A stretch of 64,000 bases of DNA from Alteromonas marina. GTDB taxonomy: Bacteria > Pseudomonadota > Gammaproteobacteria > Enterobacterales > Alteromonadaceae. Positions 9,852-19,301 of the stretch are shown piece after piece (the stretch's first letter is position 1; each line of letters starts with the position of its first letter). Under the pieces are notes generated by a model. The model worked only from the letters and a program-made list of their open reading frames with translations. It did not search any database and was not told the DNA's origin. The DNA lies in contig NZ_JWLW01000067.1 in NCBI RefSeq assembly GCF_000808575.1, positions 1 through 64,000 of the forward strand. Reading direction: 5' to 3'. The translations under genes were made by a program, and so were the position numbers.

Positions 9852-10391
9852 ATTAAAGGCGCTAACAACAAGGCTCAGGGCGACAAAGCCCGCATTAACG
9901 ATGAGATTAAAGCCAGAGAAGTAAGATTAATTGGCAAAGACGGTGAACAGGTTGGTGTGGTTTCTCTAGCAGAAGCTACTCGTAACGCAGAAGAAGCGGG
10001 CCTAGATCTAGTAGAAATCAGTCCGAATGCCGAGCCGCCAGTCTGTAAAGTTATGGACTATGGCAAATTCCTCTTCGAAAAAAGTAAAGCTCAAAAAGAG
10101 CAGAAGAAAAAACAGAAGCAAATTCAGGTCAAGGAGATTAAATTTCGCCCTGGCACTGATGAAGGCGATTACCAGGTCAAACTGCGCAACCTGCGTCGCT
10201 TTCTTGAAGGTGGTGATAAAGCCAAAGTTACGATCCGCTTCCGTGGTCGTGAAATGGCGCACCAAGACATCGGTATCGATCTACTAAACCGCGTTAAAAC
10301 CGATTTAGAAGATATCGCTACATGCGAGTCTTTCCCACGTCGTGTGGAAGGCCGTCAGATGATCATGGTGCTAGCCCCAAATAAGAAGTAG
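9852..10391 (+). CDS. infC: Translation initiation factor IF-3 (ATT start)
   Basis: A 179-residue IF-3. The start is the rare ATT codon at 9852: the frame reads ATT AAA GGC then continues as [17 protein letters not shown], matching the known IF-3 N-terminus, and GGAGG lies 8 bases upstream. An ATG-only prediction would cut off the N-terminal ~35 residues. The rest is highly conserved ([62 protein letters not shown]). IF-3 checks initiator tRNA and start codons on the 30S subunit. The ATT start lets IF-3 repress its own translation, as established in E. coli. Confidence 0.96.
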   Translation: MKGANNKAQGDKARINDEIKAREVRLIGKDGEQVGVVSLAEATRNAEEAGLDLVEISPNAEPPVCKVMDYGKFLFEKSKAQKEQKKKQKQIQVKEIKFRPGTDEGDYQVKLRNLRRFLEGGDKAKVTIRFRGREMAHQDIGIDLLNRVKTDLEDIATCESFPRRVEGRQMIMVLAPNKK

Positions 10392-10509
10392 TAACGGTCT
10401 AAAGTTTTAAGGAATCTGCACCCTTAAACACCTTGCTGCTAAACATTAACCGGTATGAAGTGACTGCAACACGAAAAATACCGATATTAAACAATGCGGA
10501 GTTTTAGCA

Positions 10510-10707
10510 ATGCCTAAAATGAAAACTGTAAGCGGTGCCGCCAAACGTTTTAAGAAAACGGGTTCTGGCCGCTTTAAAAGCAAACAGTCTCACTTACGTC
10601 ACATTCTGACTAAGAAGAGCTCTAAGCGTAAACGTCACCTTCGTGGCAAAAAACTGGTTCATGACTCTGATACCAAATTGGTTCAGCGCATGCTGCCTTA
10701 CGTATAA
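10510..10707 (+). CDS. rpmI: 50S ribosomal protein L35
   Basis: A 65-residue basic protein with the typical L35 pattern ([20 protein letters not shown] at the N-terminus, HLRGKKLVH later). GGAG precedes the ATG. The 118-base spacer from infC is the place where, in E. coli, L20 binds the mRNA to repress rpmI-rplT; a similar operator here is an inference only. Confidence 0.97.
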   Translation: MPKMKTVSGAAKRFKKTGSGRFKSKQSHLRHILTKKSSKRKRHLRGKKLVHDSDTKLVQRMLPYV

Positions 10708-10722
10708 GACTTAGGAGACTGA

Positions 10723-11082
<360 letters not shown>

Positions 11083-11113
11083 TTATTAACTAATTAAGTT
11101 TAAGTTCTTTCGG

Positions 11114-11143
11114 AAAAAGGCGAGCAGGATGCTCGCCTTTTTT
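11114..11143 (+). terminator. Rho-independent terminator after rplT
   Basis: AAGGCGAGC and GCTCGCCTT form a strong stem around the loop AGGAT, preceded by A-rich and followed by T-rich sequence. It ends the thrS-infC-rpmI-rplT unit. Confidence 0.9.
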
Positions 11144-11233
11144 CGTTTTTGGGGTTTAGATAAATCACTTTCTTTTAAGCAAATTTACCTTGTTGCCAAT
11201 CTTGTATTCCTTCAATCGGCGAATATAAACAAC

Positions 11234-11605
11234 TTACTGAAAGCGTTGCTGCAAATATTTAATAATCTCCGAAGACTCGTACAACCAAATATCTTTTTCA
11301 GGGGTTTGTATACGTAAGCAAGGAGCTTGTACTTTCCCGCCGCCTTGCGCCAATTCATCACGATACGGTGACCCACTCGATACGCTGCGTTTACGAATAG
11401 GCAAATTCATTTTGTATATAGCGCGGCGTGTTTTAATACAAAAGGGGCAAGCAAAAAATTGATAAAGCGTTAATTCTTGTACGGCGTTTTCGACTTGCTG
11501 TTGTTCTTGTGGCAATCGTTTAAGTTTTCTGCCACGAGTTATTAAATCAAGCAAGGCGATAACACCGCCAAGTGCGTTACGAACTAGGGAAATAAATAAG
11601 CGCAA
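11234..11605 (-). CDS. Glutaredoxin/GST N-terminal-like thioredoxin-fold protein
   Basis: A protein of about 123 residues with an N-terminal hydrophobic or basic stretch (about 1-35) and a glutaredoxin-like domain containing CPFC at about residues 54-57 in LTLYQFFACPFCIKTRRAIY, then VQAPCLRI (cis-Pro loop) and ESSEIIKYLQQRF as the C-terminal helix. It likely carries out thiol-disulfide exchange with glutathione. The drawn start is TTG; no internal ATG lies before the domain and no strong ribosome site was seen, so the exact start is uncertain. The hydrophobic N-terminus suggests membrane association. Confidence 0.75.
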   Translation of the reverse strand: MRLFISLVRNALGGVIALLDLITRGRKLKRLPQEQQQVENAVQELTLYQFFACPFCIKTRRAIYKMNLPIRKRSVSSGSPYRDELAQGGGKVQAPCLRIQTPEKDIWLYESSEIIKYLQQRFQ

Positions 11606-11944
11606 TTTTGTGTCTTTATAGGTTAAGAAATACAGCGGCGCAGTATAGCAAAACTTCTATATAAGATCTTATATGAAGGAATTGCGAATAAGCTCCAGGT
11701 GCAAGGGCATAGCAGTAAAGTAAGTAGCAACGACCGATACGGATAAGCCAACAATTAACCTCACCGATAGTGGGTTTTCCGAAAATCGAAGCCTTACCCG
11801 TCATGAGATTTTCTTATCTCGAATGGACAACCTGTTACTGTAGCTTCAATTGTTGTAGGTAGTGGAGCCTTTGTGTCCTCAAACACAAAAAAGCAGAGCC
11901 GAAGCTCTGCTCATATTTATCACGTTAGCGTATAGCGTTCTCTC
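11606..11944. other. Intergenic region between glutaredoxin-like gene and manC
   Basis: This 339-base region holds the minus-strand terminator of manC at 11886-11912. A 62-codon frame within it is not supported by a ribosome site or recognisable protein features. Confidence 0.5.
11886..11912 (-). terminator. Rho-independent terminator after manC
   Basis: On the minus strand AGCAGAG and CTCTGCT form a stem around a CTTCGG-type loop and are followed by a run of T. It lies about 33 bases beyond the manC stop and ends the wbaP-manC transcript. Confidence 0.85.
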
Positions 11945-13354
11945 TTATTTCTTCTCTACACGCCCATAGCGGTCAGAAAACCTTACTATGTCATCTTCGC
12001 CTAGGTAAGCACCAGATTGCACCTCTATAAGCTCTAGAGGGATTTTCCCGGGGTTCTCCAAAGCGTGTACTGCACCAATTGGGATATAGACAGATTCGTT
12101 TTCTGTTACTAACTGAGTGTTGTCATCAATAGTCACATTGGCACTACCAGAGACCACAATCCAGTGCTCGGCACGATGGTGGTGCATTTGAACAGATAGT
12201 TTCTCACCTGGTTTTACCGTAATACGTTTAACTTGGAAGCGTGCGCCGCTGTCAATTGAATCGTAGCTACCCCAAGGACGGAAAACTTCACGATGGAATT
12301 CAAATTCAGGGCGCTTTTCGGCTTTTAATTTATTTACAACGTTCTTAATGCTTTGGGCATCGTCTTTGTGAGCGACCATTACGGCGTCTTTAGTTTCAAC
12401 GACTATCACGTCTTCTAAACCAATTACCGAAACTAAGCGTTGCTCTGCGTTTACATAACTATTTATGGTGTTTTCTAGAATAGTATCGCCTACACAAACG
12501 TTCCCGCGGTCATCTTTATCTGCTGTTTCCCAAAGTGATGTCCAGCTGCCGACGTCACTCCACCCAGCATCTAATGGAACCATTGCAGCGCTGTCAGTTT
12601 TTTCCATAACAGCATAGTCAATTGAGTCGTCAGGACAGGTAGCAAATATTTCAGAATCAACACGAATGAAGTCTAAATCAGGGGCTTCGGTTTCAATGGC
12701 GCGACGACAAATCTCTAGCATCTCGGGGTGATACTTACCTAATTCTTCAATATAGCGGCTGGCTTTAAACATAAACATGCCGCTATTCCAGAAAAACTCA
12801 CCAGATTCAACATATTGTTTAGCGGTTTCTAGTTCCGGCTTTTCAACAAAGTCAGCTACCTCAAACCCAACATTGAGTACATTTCCAGCCTTGATGTAGC
12901 CGTAGCCCGTATGCGGTTGGTCTGGAACAATACCAAAGGTTACAAGCTTTCCTTCATTTGCCAAAGCTTCTGCTTTAGTAATAGCACTGTGAAAAGCGAG
13001 CTGATCTTTAATTAGGTGGTCTGCTGCAAGAACAAGAAGTACAGGGTCTTCGCCATTCTTAGTGGCATGTAGTGCTGCAAGTGCTATTGCAGGAGCCGTG
13101 TTACGACCAACAGGCTCTAACAGAATACCACCGTGCTTGATATTCTTTTTACGAAGCTGCTCCGCAACTAAGAAGCGATGCGCGTCATTACATATAAAGA
13201 CTGGAGCTTCAGCATCAGTACCGCTTAAGCGAGTAATGGTATCTTGCAACATAGTGCTTTCTGAAGTTAGCGCTAAAAATTGTTTTGGTAGAGCGGCGCG
13301 CGATTTTGGCCATAAGCGACTACCCGTGCCGCCAGCTAATACAACAGGTTTCAT
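11945..13354 (-). CDS. manC: Mannose-1-phosphate guanylyltransferase / mannose-6-phosphate isomerase
   Basis: A 469-residue bifunctional enzyme. The N-terminal nucleotidyltransferase has the signature [12 protein letters not shown] near residue 8 and FVEKP near residue 170; the C-terminal cupin-type phosphomannose isomerase has [20 protein letters not shown], then HWIVVSGSA. It makes GDP-mannose from mannose-6-phosphate or fructose-6-phosphate for EPS. It starts 29 bases after wbaP on the same strand, with AAGGGA as ribosome site, so the two are probably co-transcribed. Confidence 0.93.
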   Translation of the reverse strand: MKPVVLAGGTGSRLWPKSRAALPKQFLALTSESTMLQDTITRLSGTDAEAPVFICNDAHRFLVAEQLRKKNIKHGGILLEPVGRNTAPAIALAALHATKNGEDPVLLVLAADHLIKDQLAFHSAITKAEALANEGKLVTFGIVPDQPHTGYGYIKAGNVLNVGFEVADFVEKPELETAKQYVESGEFFWNSGMFMFKASRYIEELGKYHPEMLEICRRAIETEAPDLDFIRVDSEIFATCPDDSIDYAVMEKTDSAAMVPLDAGWSDVGSWTSLWETADKDDRGNVCVGDTILENTINSYVNAEQRLVSVIGLEDVIVVETKDAVMVAHKDDAQSIKNVVNKLKAEKRPEFEFHREVFRPWGSYDSIDSGARFQVKRITVKPGEKLSVQMHHHRAEHWIVVSGSANVTIDDNTQLVTENESVYIPIGAVHALENPGKIPLELIEVQSGAYLGEDDIVRFSDRYGRVEKK

Positions 13355-13383
13355 TATTGATATCCCTTTCTTATAAATTAAAT

Positions 13384-14838
13384 TTAGTAAGCGTTTTTAT
13401 TGATAAAACCATTAAACACGGTCATGAACACGATTTTGATATCAAACCACACCGACCACCTATGAATGTAATCTAGGTCGTATTCAACACGTTGAACCAT
13501 CTTGTTGACTGTTTCTGTCTCACCACGTAAGCCATTTACTTGCGCCCAGCCTGTAATACCAGGTTTAACCTTGTGACGTAGCATGTAACCTGTAATTATT
13601 TTTCTATACTGCTCGTTGTGTGCGACTGCATGCGGGCGAGGCCCTACAATCGACATACGGCCTTGTAAAACATTGATAAACTGTGGAAGTTCATCCAAAG
13701 AAGTTCTTCGTAAGAAACCACCAATCTTAGTTAAACGCGCATCGTTTTTCGTTGCTTGCTTCACAACAGCGCCGTTATCTTGCGTGGTCATAGAACGGAA
13801 TTTATAAACCGTAATTTGTTTACCGTCTAACCCATAGCGCTTTTGTTTAAAAATTACAGGGCCTTTAGAAGTCAGTTTGACCGCTGCCGCAATAAACAGC
13901 ATGGGTATCGAAATCATGATCAATATAAGCGTACTTAAAACAATATCTTCAAAACGCTTTAATATATCACTAGCACCCTGAAATGGCGTATCGTAAACAC
14001 TTAGCGCTTGTACGTTACCCACTGTCTGCCAGCGGGCATTCAATAGGTTATACATAAAGAAGTTTGGAACCACATAAACGTTAGCCGTGGTATCACTACA
14101 TTGCTCTAAAATTGAGCGAATTCTATTCTCTGCGCTCATTGGCAGTGCAATATATATATAATCCACTTCATTTCGTTTAGCCATTTCTATGGCTTGTTCG
14201 ATGTTTCCCAACACAGTGTTTTGCATTTCATGAGGAAGGCGACTCGTATCTCTATCATCAAACAAACCGTTAAATCTTATGCCAAGATGCTCATTTTGCT
14301 GTATCTGAAGTGCAACGTTTGCTCCAAGATGCGTTGCGCCAATAACAATTGAGCGACGAGAGTTCATACCGCTCTTTCTTATATGGAAAAGGAACTTCCG
14401 CATTACAAAACGCCAAGCAATAAGGACAACAAACGAAGTAGCGAACCATGCTAAAACTACTATCGGGGGAGTATTGATGTTTTGAACGAAGAAGTAACCA
14501 ATTGTGAGGGTGCCTAAAATGCTTAGCGCCCAAGTAATTGCCGCAGCTCTTAGCATTTCAGGGGTGCGATGCCCTCGCCAAGAACGATAAAGCTCTACGC
14601 CTTCAGCTGATATCTGAAAACAAATAACGTTGACGAATAAAAGAATAAGACTAGTGGAATCAATAGTTGACTTAAAATACACCGCACAGGAATAGTACAT
14701 AAGTGTCACTAACGACAGATCGATTAGGCGATAAAGCGTTGAAAAACCACTTTTATTTCGTACTACAAGGCCGCCGTTAGCGCTTGAGTCAACTGGGTGA
14801 GACTTCAGTACTTTGTTAGATTCTACTTGATTATCCAT
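13384..14838 (-). CDS. Undecaprenyl-phosphate sugar phosphotransferase (WcaJ/VpsL-like)
   Basis: A 484-residue polyisoprenyl-phosphate hexose-1-phosphate transferase. Four to five N-terminal TM segments are followed by a CoA-binding-like domain ([17 protein letters not shown] near 165-180), a further TM ([19 protein letters not shown]), and the catalytic C-terminus ([60 protein letters not shown]). It loads the first sugar phosphate onto undecaprenyl phosphate at the inner membrane and so starts EPS repeat-unit synthesis. Gene order around it resembles Vibrio vpsL-vpsP. A sigma-54-like promoter lies ~110 bases upstream. Confidence 0.92.
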   Translation of the reverse strand: MDNQVESNKVLKSHPVDSSANGGLVVRNKSGFSTLYRLIDLSLVTLMYYSCAVYFKSTIDSTSLILLFVNVICFQISAEGVELYRSWRGHRTPEMLRAAAITWALSILGTLTIGYFFVQNINTPPIVVLAWFATSFVVLIAWRFVMRKFLFHIRKSGMNSRRSIVIGATHLGANVALQIQQNEHLGIRFNGLFDDRDTSRLPHEMQNTVLGNIEQAIEMAKRNEVDYIYIALPMSAENRIRSILEQCSDTTANVYVVPNFFMYNLLNARWQTVGNVQALSVYDTPFQGASDILKRFEDIVLSTLILIMISIPMLFIAAAVKLTSKGPVIFKQKRYGLDGKQITVYKFRSMTTQDNGAVVKQATKNDARLTKIGGFLRRTSLDELPQFINVLQGRMSIVGPRPHAVAHNEQYRKIITGYMLRHKVKPGITGWAQVNGLRGETETVNKMVQRVEYDLDYIHRWSVWFDIKIVFMTVFNGFINKNAY

Positions 14839-14949
14839 TTTGAGTATCTCTAATAGTTAATAGGAAATGCCTATTATTTGAATGTTTGCCACGATACGAA
14901 ATGAACCGAGTACATTGATGGCGAAAGCACGGTTGTCCATTTGCTTAAA

Positions 14950-14964
14950 GCAAGTCTTATGCCC
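14950..14964 (-). promoter_or_regulatory. Sigma-54-like promoter for wbaP-manC
   Basis: Read on the minus strand: GGGCAT-AAGAC-TTGCT, with GG and GC exactly 10 bases apart. It matches 9 of 11 positions of the consensus TGGCAC-N5-TTGCW. The predicted transcript start is near 14938, leaving a leader of about 100 bases. Confidence 0.45.
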
Positions 14965-15188
14965 TTTATGAAGCGTATCAATAGCTCCTCACTGTTTGCA
15001 GTGAATGAGTACTTCATTGACAGCATAAATAATATTATAGCTTCATTGTAATTTTATTACAAAATGGAGGTCAATTGTTTTGCATTGCATGTAGTAAGTT
15101 TCCTTCCTTTATTTTACCATTAGCTTCTAGGTGTTAAATAATTCTGAAATATAAGAGCTATAGCTTAATGGCGAGCCAAAGACGGTTG

Positions 15189-15204
15189 TGGCATGTAAAT
15201 GGCA
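15189..15204 (+). promoter_or_regulatory. Sigma-54-like promoter for EPS export operon
   Basis: TGGCAT-GTAAA-TGGCA, GG and GC 10 bases apart, 9 of 11 consensus positions. The predicted start is near 15215, about 85 bases before the barrel gene. Confidence 0.45.
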
Positions 15205-15299
15205 TCATTAATCTTAAAATTGTCTGATTGGCTAACAAAATTAGAGCACGAATAGATTAATTATCTTCAAGCCGTTGAGCACATTTACGAGGAGTAACA

Positions 15300-16511
15300 A
15301 TGAACAAATGGAATAAAATTCACTTAGCTCTTGTTTCATTAGTTTTAACTAGTGGAATTGAGGCGCAAGAAAGTAGTGAAGAAGGCAGAATCAAAGTTGG
15401 GCAATTTGATGTAATCCCTTCGCTTACAACTTCTTTGTCTTATGTAGACAATGTAGCTTACGCAAATGAAGATGACCCCAAAATTTACAGCTGGCGTTCA
15501 ATTTTATCGCCAGAGATTGTCGCAGCAACTGAAGTTGCTGGAAACCCTGTTCAAGTAGGATACAGACTTGATAGAGGCGTCTATTTTTCGAGTAGTTCAG
15601 ACGACTATACAGATCACTTTCTTGAAGCATCAGCGGATTTAGAGATAAATGCAAGAAATGCGGTAAACCTCATAGGTCAGTTCGAAGACGGACATGAAGA
15701 TAGGGGGACTGGTTTTTCCCTAGGTGGAGGGAATAATCTTACATCTCCAGACAGATATAAAAGCTCCTATATAGGTGCAGATTATTTCTATGGTGCAGTC
15801 ACGTCTGATGGTCGCATTAAGTTCAAAGCTGACCGACAAACATTAGATTACGACAGAAGCGAGCAGCAGTACCTAATTCGAGACAGAGTGAGCACAAATG
15901 TTGGCACTGAGTTTTTCTACCAGATAGGTGCGTCTACTAGTTTGGTTCTAGATTTTGTCAAATCTTTTGTAAGGTATGATAATCAAACCGGTATAGTATC
16001 AAGAGACAGTGACGAGAGTAGAGTATTGGTGGGTCTTACTTGGGAAGGCAGCGCAGCGACCACTGGTTTTGCAAAAGTGGGTTATAAAGAAAAAGACTTC
16101 AAAGCCGAAAGTAGAGATACATTTTATGGTACAGACTGGGAAGTGGGTGTAGAGTGGCAGCCGCTGTCTTACTCAACTTTTGTTTTTTCCACCAGCGCAG
16201 ATACTCTTGAAACCAATGGCGAAGGTAATTTTATCCGAGGACGGAATTATTCCTTGTCATGGGAGCACGAGTGGCTAGAGCGCTTAAGCTCTTCTGTTCG
16301 TATTGCCAAAAGTGATGATGAATACATTAACGATGGCGGTCTAGATAATAGAGATGATGATTTGATGAGTTATTCAGCGACATTGAATTATTCGGCGAGA
16401 CGATGGCTCAGTTTCGCACTATTCTACCAAATTCAAGATAGAACAAGTAACCGCGAATTAATTGGTTATGACAGGAATGTAGTGGGTGTTAGTGCAGAGG
16501 TATCGTTGTGA
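15300..16511 (+). CDS. Outer-membrane beta-barrel protein of EPS export (EpsL/VpsM-like)
   Basis: A 403-residue protein with a signal peptide (cleavage probably after GIEAQ, residue ~23) and a body of alternating amphipathic strands ending in an aromatic-poor GVSAEVSL strand. Many strands contain paired aromatic or acidic residues (LTWEGSAATTGFAKVGYKEK, YSATLNYSARRWLSFALFYQ), typical of outer-membrane barrels found in EPS operons. It probably forms or assists the outer-membrane exit of the polymer. GAGGAG precedes the ATG, and the gene overlaps the next by 4 bases. Confidence 0.75.
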   Translation: MNKWNKIHLALVSLVLTSGIEAQESSEEGRIKVGQFDVIPSLTTSLSYVDNVAYANEDDPKIYSWRSILSPEIVAATEVAGNPVQVGYRLDRGVYFSSSSDDYTDHFLEASADLEINARNAVNLIGQFEDGHEDRGTGFSLGGGNNLTSPDRYKSSYIGADYFYGAVTSDGRIKFKADRQTLDYDRSEQQYLIRDRVSTNVGTEFFYQIGASTSLVLDFVKSFVRYDNQTGIVSRDSDESRVLVGLTWEGSAATTGFAKVGYKEKDFKAESRDTFYGTDWEVGVEWQPLSYSTFVFSTSADTLETNGEGNFIRGRNYSLSWEHEWLERLSSSVRIAKSDDEYINDGGLDNRDDDLMSYSATLNYSARRWLSFALFYQIQDRTSNRELIGYDRNVVGVSAEVSL

Positions 16512-17056
16512 AGTTTAAACTTTTAGGCTTTTTCTGTGTTTTAATTACATTATCAATGAGTACTAAAGTCTTAGCTCAATCTGGTAATGCAAGTATGAGC
16601 CAGTATCAACTAGGCTCGGGTGACAAAGTTAGCATTAGCGTGTTCGGTCAAGAAGAGTTGTCTATGGAAGTAAGGCTCCCCGACGTTGGAACCATTAATT
16701 ACCCTTTTTTAGGTGAGTTAAAGCTTGTAGGACTTACAGCTGCTGAAGTTGAACAATTAATTCACAATGGTTTACTTGGGGACTATTTGGTCAATCCTTC
16801 GGTGTCTGTATCTATAGTCGAGTATCGCCCTTTTTTTATAGACGGAGAAGTTAAACGCCCAGGCGGTTATCCATATCAGCCTGGCTTAACAGTTAACAAA
16901 GCTGCAGCGTTAGCCGGTGGTTACACAGAGCGAGCGGCAAGAGATAAAATAGTCATAGTGAGAGAGTCTTCAAACCAGACGAGAGAGTTAACCGTTACTG
17001 TGAGTGATATGATCCAGCCTGGTGATATCATTACAATCAATCAACGTTTCTTCTGA
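16508..17056 (+). CDS. Polysaccharide export protein (short Wza/VpsN-like, SLBB domain)
   Basis: A 182-residue periplasmic export protein. The signal peptide ends near TKVLAQ (no lipobox Cys), followed by the Poly_export domain (YQLGSGDKVSISVFGQEELS, VRLPDVGTINYPFLGELKL) and one SLBB domain (RPFFIDGEVKRPGGYPYQPG). E. coli Wza is about twice as long and is a lipoprotein with a C-terminal membrane helix; here these parts are absent, so the neighbouring barrel protein likely provides the outer-membrane channel. The GTG start overlaps the previous stop (GTGA), indicating translational coupling. Confidence 0.88.
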   Translation: MKFKLLGFFCVLITLSMSTKVLAQSGNASMSQYQLGSGDKVSISVFGQEELSMEVRLPDVGTINYPFLGELKLVGLTAAEVEQLIHNGLLGDYLVNPSVSVSIVEYRPFFIDGEVKRPGGYPYQPGLTVNKAAALAGGYTERAARDKIVIVRESSNQTRELTVTVSDMIQPGDIITINQRFF

Positions 17057-17077
17057 TAACAATAATTGGATAAATCA

Positions 17078-19291
17078 ATGACAAAGGACTTTCGGGAAGT
17101 GCTATTCGATAGCCCGTCGGAAAATGATGCGCTGGATTTGAAGCAATATATTAAAACTGTAAAAGCTTATTCAGGAAGGATTTTTATTCTCGCATTGGCT
17201 TTTACCACTTTGTGTGCTGTTGTTGTTCTTCGCATGACACCTCAATTCTCTTCCACTGCTACGCTAATCATTGAGGCTAATAAAGCCAATGTAGTTTCCA
17301 TTGAAGAAGTGTATGGTCTAGACACAGAGCGTAAAGACTATATGCAAACGCAATATGAAATATTGCGCTCTAGAAAGATTGCAGAAAGAACTGTTGAAAG
17401 TCTATCGCTTCACAACAATATTGATTTTATTGGTAATGAGCCAAGCAAACCTTTTCTTAAAAGCTTAACTTCTGGTGCAGCGGAATTATTACCATTTTTA
17501 CCTCAGTCTGAAGCAAAGACTCTTACAGAGGCTGAGACATTAGCACTTCAGAAAAAGCGTGCTGTTAACAAGTTGATTCAATCTGTAAGCGTTGCAATGG
17601 TTAAGAATACACAGATTTTGAAAATCACGGTAACAACTACAAAGCCAAGTTTATCTGCAGATATAGCGAACGCTATGGCGGATGTTTTCATTGAAAGCCA
17701 TCTTCAAGCAAAGTTAGATATGACCGAAAAAGCCACGCGCTTTCTAACAAACAGCTTAGATGGCCTTCAACAGAAACTGCAGCAGTCGGAAAAAACATTA
17801 TCTGAATTCTACGAGGAAAACCAAGTTGTCAACTTAGATGGTGTTGTTGGTCTTGCAGCCACTGAGCTAGAACAGTTAAATAAACAGTTATTAGAAGCAC
17901 AGACTTCGCTGGAGTTTAATTCTCTTATTTATAAGCAAACCAGAGCTGGGGTTTCAATTGAATCTTTAGCCAGAATTCCAGAAGTGCTCAACCATCCACT
18001 CATTCAAGATGTGAGACGAGAAGAGAGCAGAGCGCTTACCAAAGTGAGTGAACTTGCAAAAACGTACGGCCCGAAGCATCCTACCATGATTTCTGCGCAA
18101 GCTGAGTTAGACGCAATTCAAGAAACCTTCGAAAGACAAATAGATAGTTTAATTTCCAGTATTGCAACGCAATATACTGTATCGCAAGAGCGTGTAACTA
18201 ATCTTCAACAAGAAGTAAGTGAGGCGAAAGCTAGGTTCAGAAGGCTTGCTGCATTAGATAATAAAAGGAAAACCCTAGAACGCGAGCGTGATACTAATCA
18301 GCAGCTTTACGATTCATTTTTCACGCGTTTGAAAGAAACTGACGAATTAGGCGGTTTTGAATCTGCTAACGCTAGTGTACTAGATGAAGCATTAGCGAGC
18401 AGCGTGCCTTCAAAACCGAATAAAAAGTTACTGATCATTGCAGCATTTGTATTGAGTTCAGGGTTAGGTGTGGTTCTAGCGCTAGTAATGGACTTTTTAA
18501 ACAGTGGTATCAGGTCAGTAGAAGATGTTGAGCGCAAGCTAGGGCAACGTATGTTGGGTTTGATACCTTGGTTGGCGCATAAAAAGAAAACCGATTTACC
18601 TATCAGAACGTTTTTCGATGGAAAGCAACACCAATTTGCAGAGGCAGTAAGAACACTGCGAACAAGCCTGTCGTTGTTGAATTTGGAAAGAGACCAACAA
18701 GCGATAATGGTCACTTCAAGTGTTCCAAAAGAAGGTAAAACTACGGTATCAATTAACTTGGCGTTTGCGCTTGGTCAATTGGATAAAACAATAATAGTCG
18801 AAGCTGATTTGCGCAGGCCGACCGTAGCGAAGCAATTTAACGTTCCAAGTTACCAACCTGGCGTCGCAAATCTTGTTCTTAAATCACACACATTTGAAGA
18901 ATGTTTGATTAAGGACGAAGACTCAAATATTGATATTTTGACTGCAGGAACCATACCTTCTAACCCACAGGAGCTTCTTGCAAGCGAGGCTTTTCAAGAG
19001 CTTATTAGCGAGTTAAAAACGCAATACAAGTATGTAGTTATAGATACTGCACCTACTCAGGCGGTAAGCGATTCTATGATTGTGGCTAATTCGTGTGACT
19101 CTGTTTTATATGTTGTTAAAGCAGATAGTACGAGTGATAAAGTCATTAAAAGTGGGCTCTCTCGATTTATCCAAGTAGGGCATAGAGTTGATGGTGTGAT
19201 ACTAAATCAAGTAAACTTGAAAAAATCAGATGTAGCACAGAGGTACGGCGGTTTTTACGACGAGTATGGATATACTAGTCATAAAAGCTAG
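17078..19291 (+). CDS. Wzc/VpsO-like chain-length regulator and tyrosine autokinase
   Basis: A protein of ~737 residues. The N-terminal Wzz domain has TM1 (IFILALAFTTLCAVVVL), then a long periplasmic coiled-coil region (about 200-420), TM2 (LLIIAAFVLSSGLGVVLALV) and a cytoplasmic BY-kinase domain with Walker A SSVPKEGKTTVSINLA, Walker A' ADLRRP and Walker B VVIDTAP. The C-terminal RYGGFYDEYGY is the tyrosine cluster that is autophosphorylated in this family. It controls polymer length and export together with the Wza-like protein. The ATG at 17078 is preferred; a TTG four codons upstream is the alternative. Confidence 0.92.
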   Translation: MTKDFREVLFDSPSENDALDLKQYIKTVKAYSGRIFILALAFTTLCAVVVLRMTPQFSSTATLIIEANKANVVSIEEVYGLDTERKDYMQTQYEILRSRKIAERTVESLSLHNNIDFIGNEPSKPFLKSLTSGAAELLPFLPQSEAKTLTEAETLALQKKRAVNKLIQSVSVAMVKNTQILKITVTTTKPSLSADIANAMADVFIESHLQAKLDMTEKATRFLTNSLDGLQQKLQQSEKTLSEFYEENQVVNLDGVVGLAATELEQLNKQLLEAQTSLEFNSLIYKQTRAGVSIESLARIPEVLNHPLIQDVRREESRALTKVSELAKTYGPKHPTMISAQAELDAIQETFERQIDSLISSIATQYTVSQERVTNLQQEVSEAKARFRRLAALDNKRKTLERERDTNQQLYDSFFTRLKETDELGGFESANASVLDEALASSVPSKPNKKLLIIAAFVLSSGLGVVLALVMDFLNSGIRSVEDVERKLGQRMLGLIPWLAHKKKTDLPIRTFFDGKQHQFAEAVRTLRTSLSLLNLERDQQAIMVTSSVPKEGKTTVSINLAFALGQLDKTIIVEADLRRPTVAKQFNVPSYQPGVANLVLKSHTFEECLIKDEDSNIDILTAGTIPSNPQELLASEAFQELISELKTQYKYVVIDTAPTQAVSDSMIVANSCDSVLYVVKADSTSDKVIKSGLSRFIQVGHRVDGVILNQVNLKKSDVAQRYGGFYDEYGYTSHKS

Positions 19292-19301
19292 CTAATATTA
19301 A

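Larger units (their letters stand above)
14839..15299. other. Divergent EPS control region
   Basis: A 461-base AT-rich region between the initiating transferase and the export operon. It contains a sigma-54-like site on each strand (14950-14964 minus; 15189-15204 plus) and two copies of a split motif, ATGGCGA-N4-ACGGTTGT at 14918-14936 and ATGGCGA-N7-ACGGTTGT at 15168-15189. No gene is seen. Confidence 0.55.

Noticed and set aside
11616-11804. 62-codon frame on the minus strand
   Set aside because: No ribosome site, no recognisable protein pattern, and it lies in a normal intergenic stretch.
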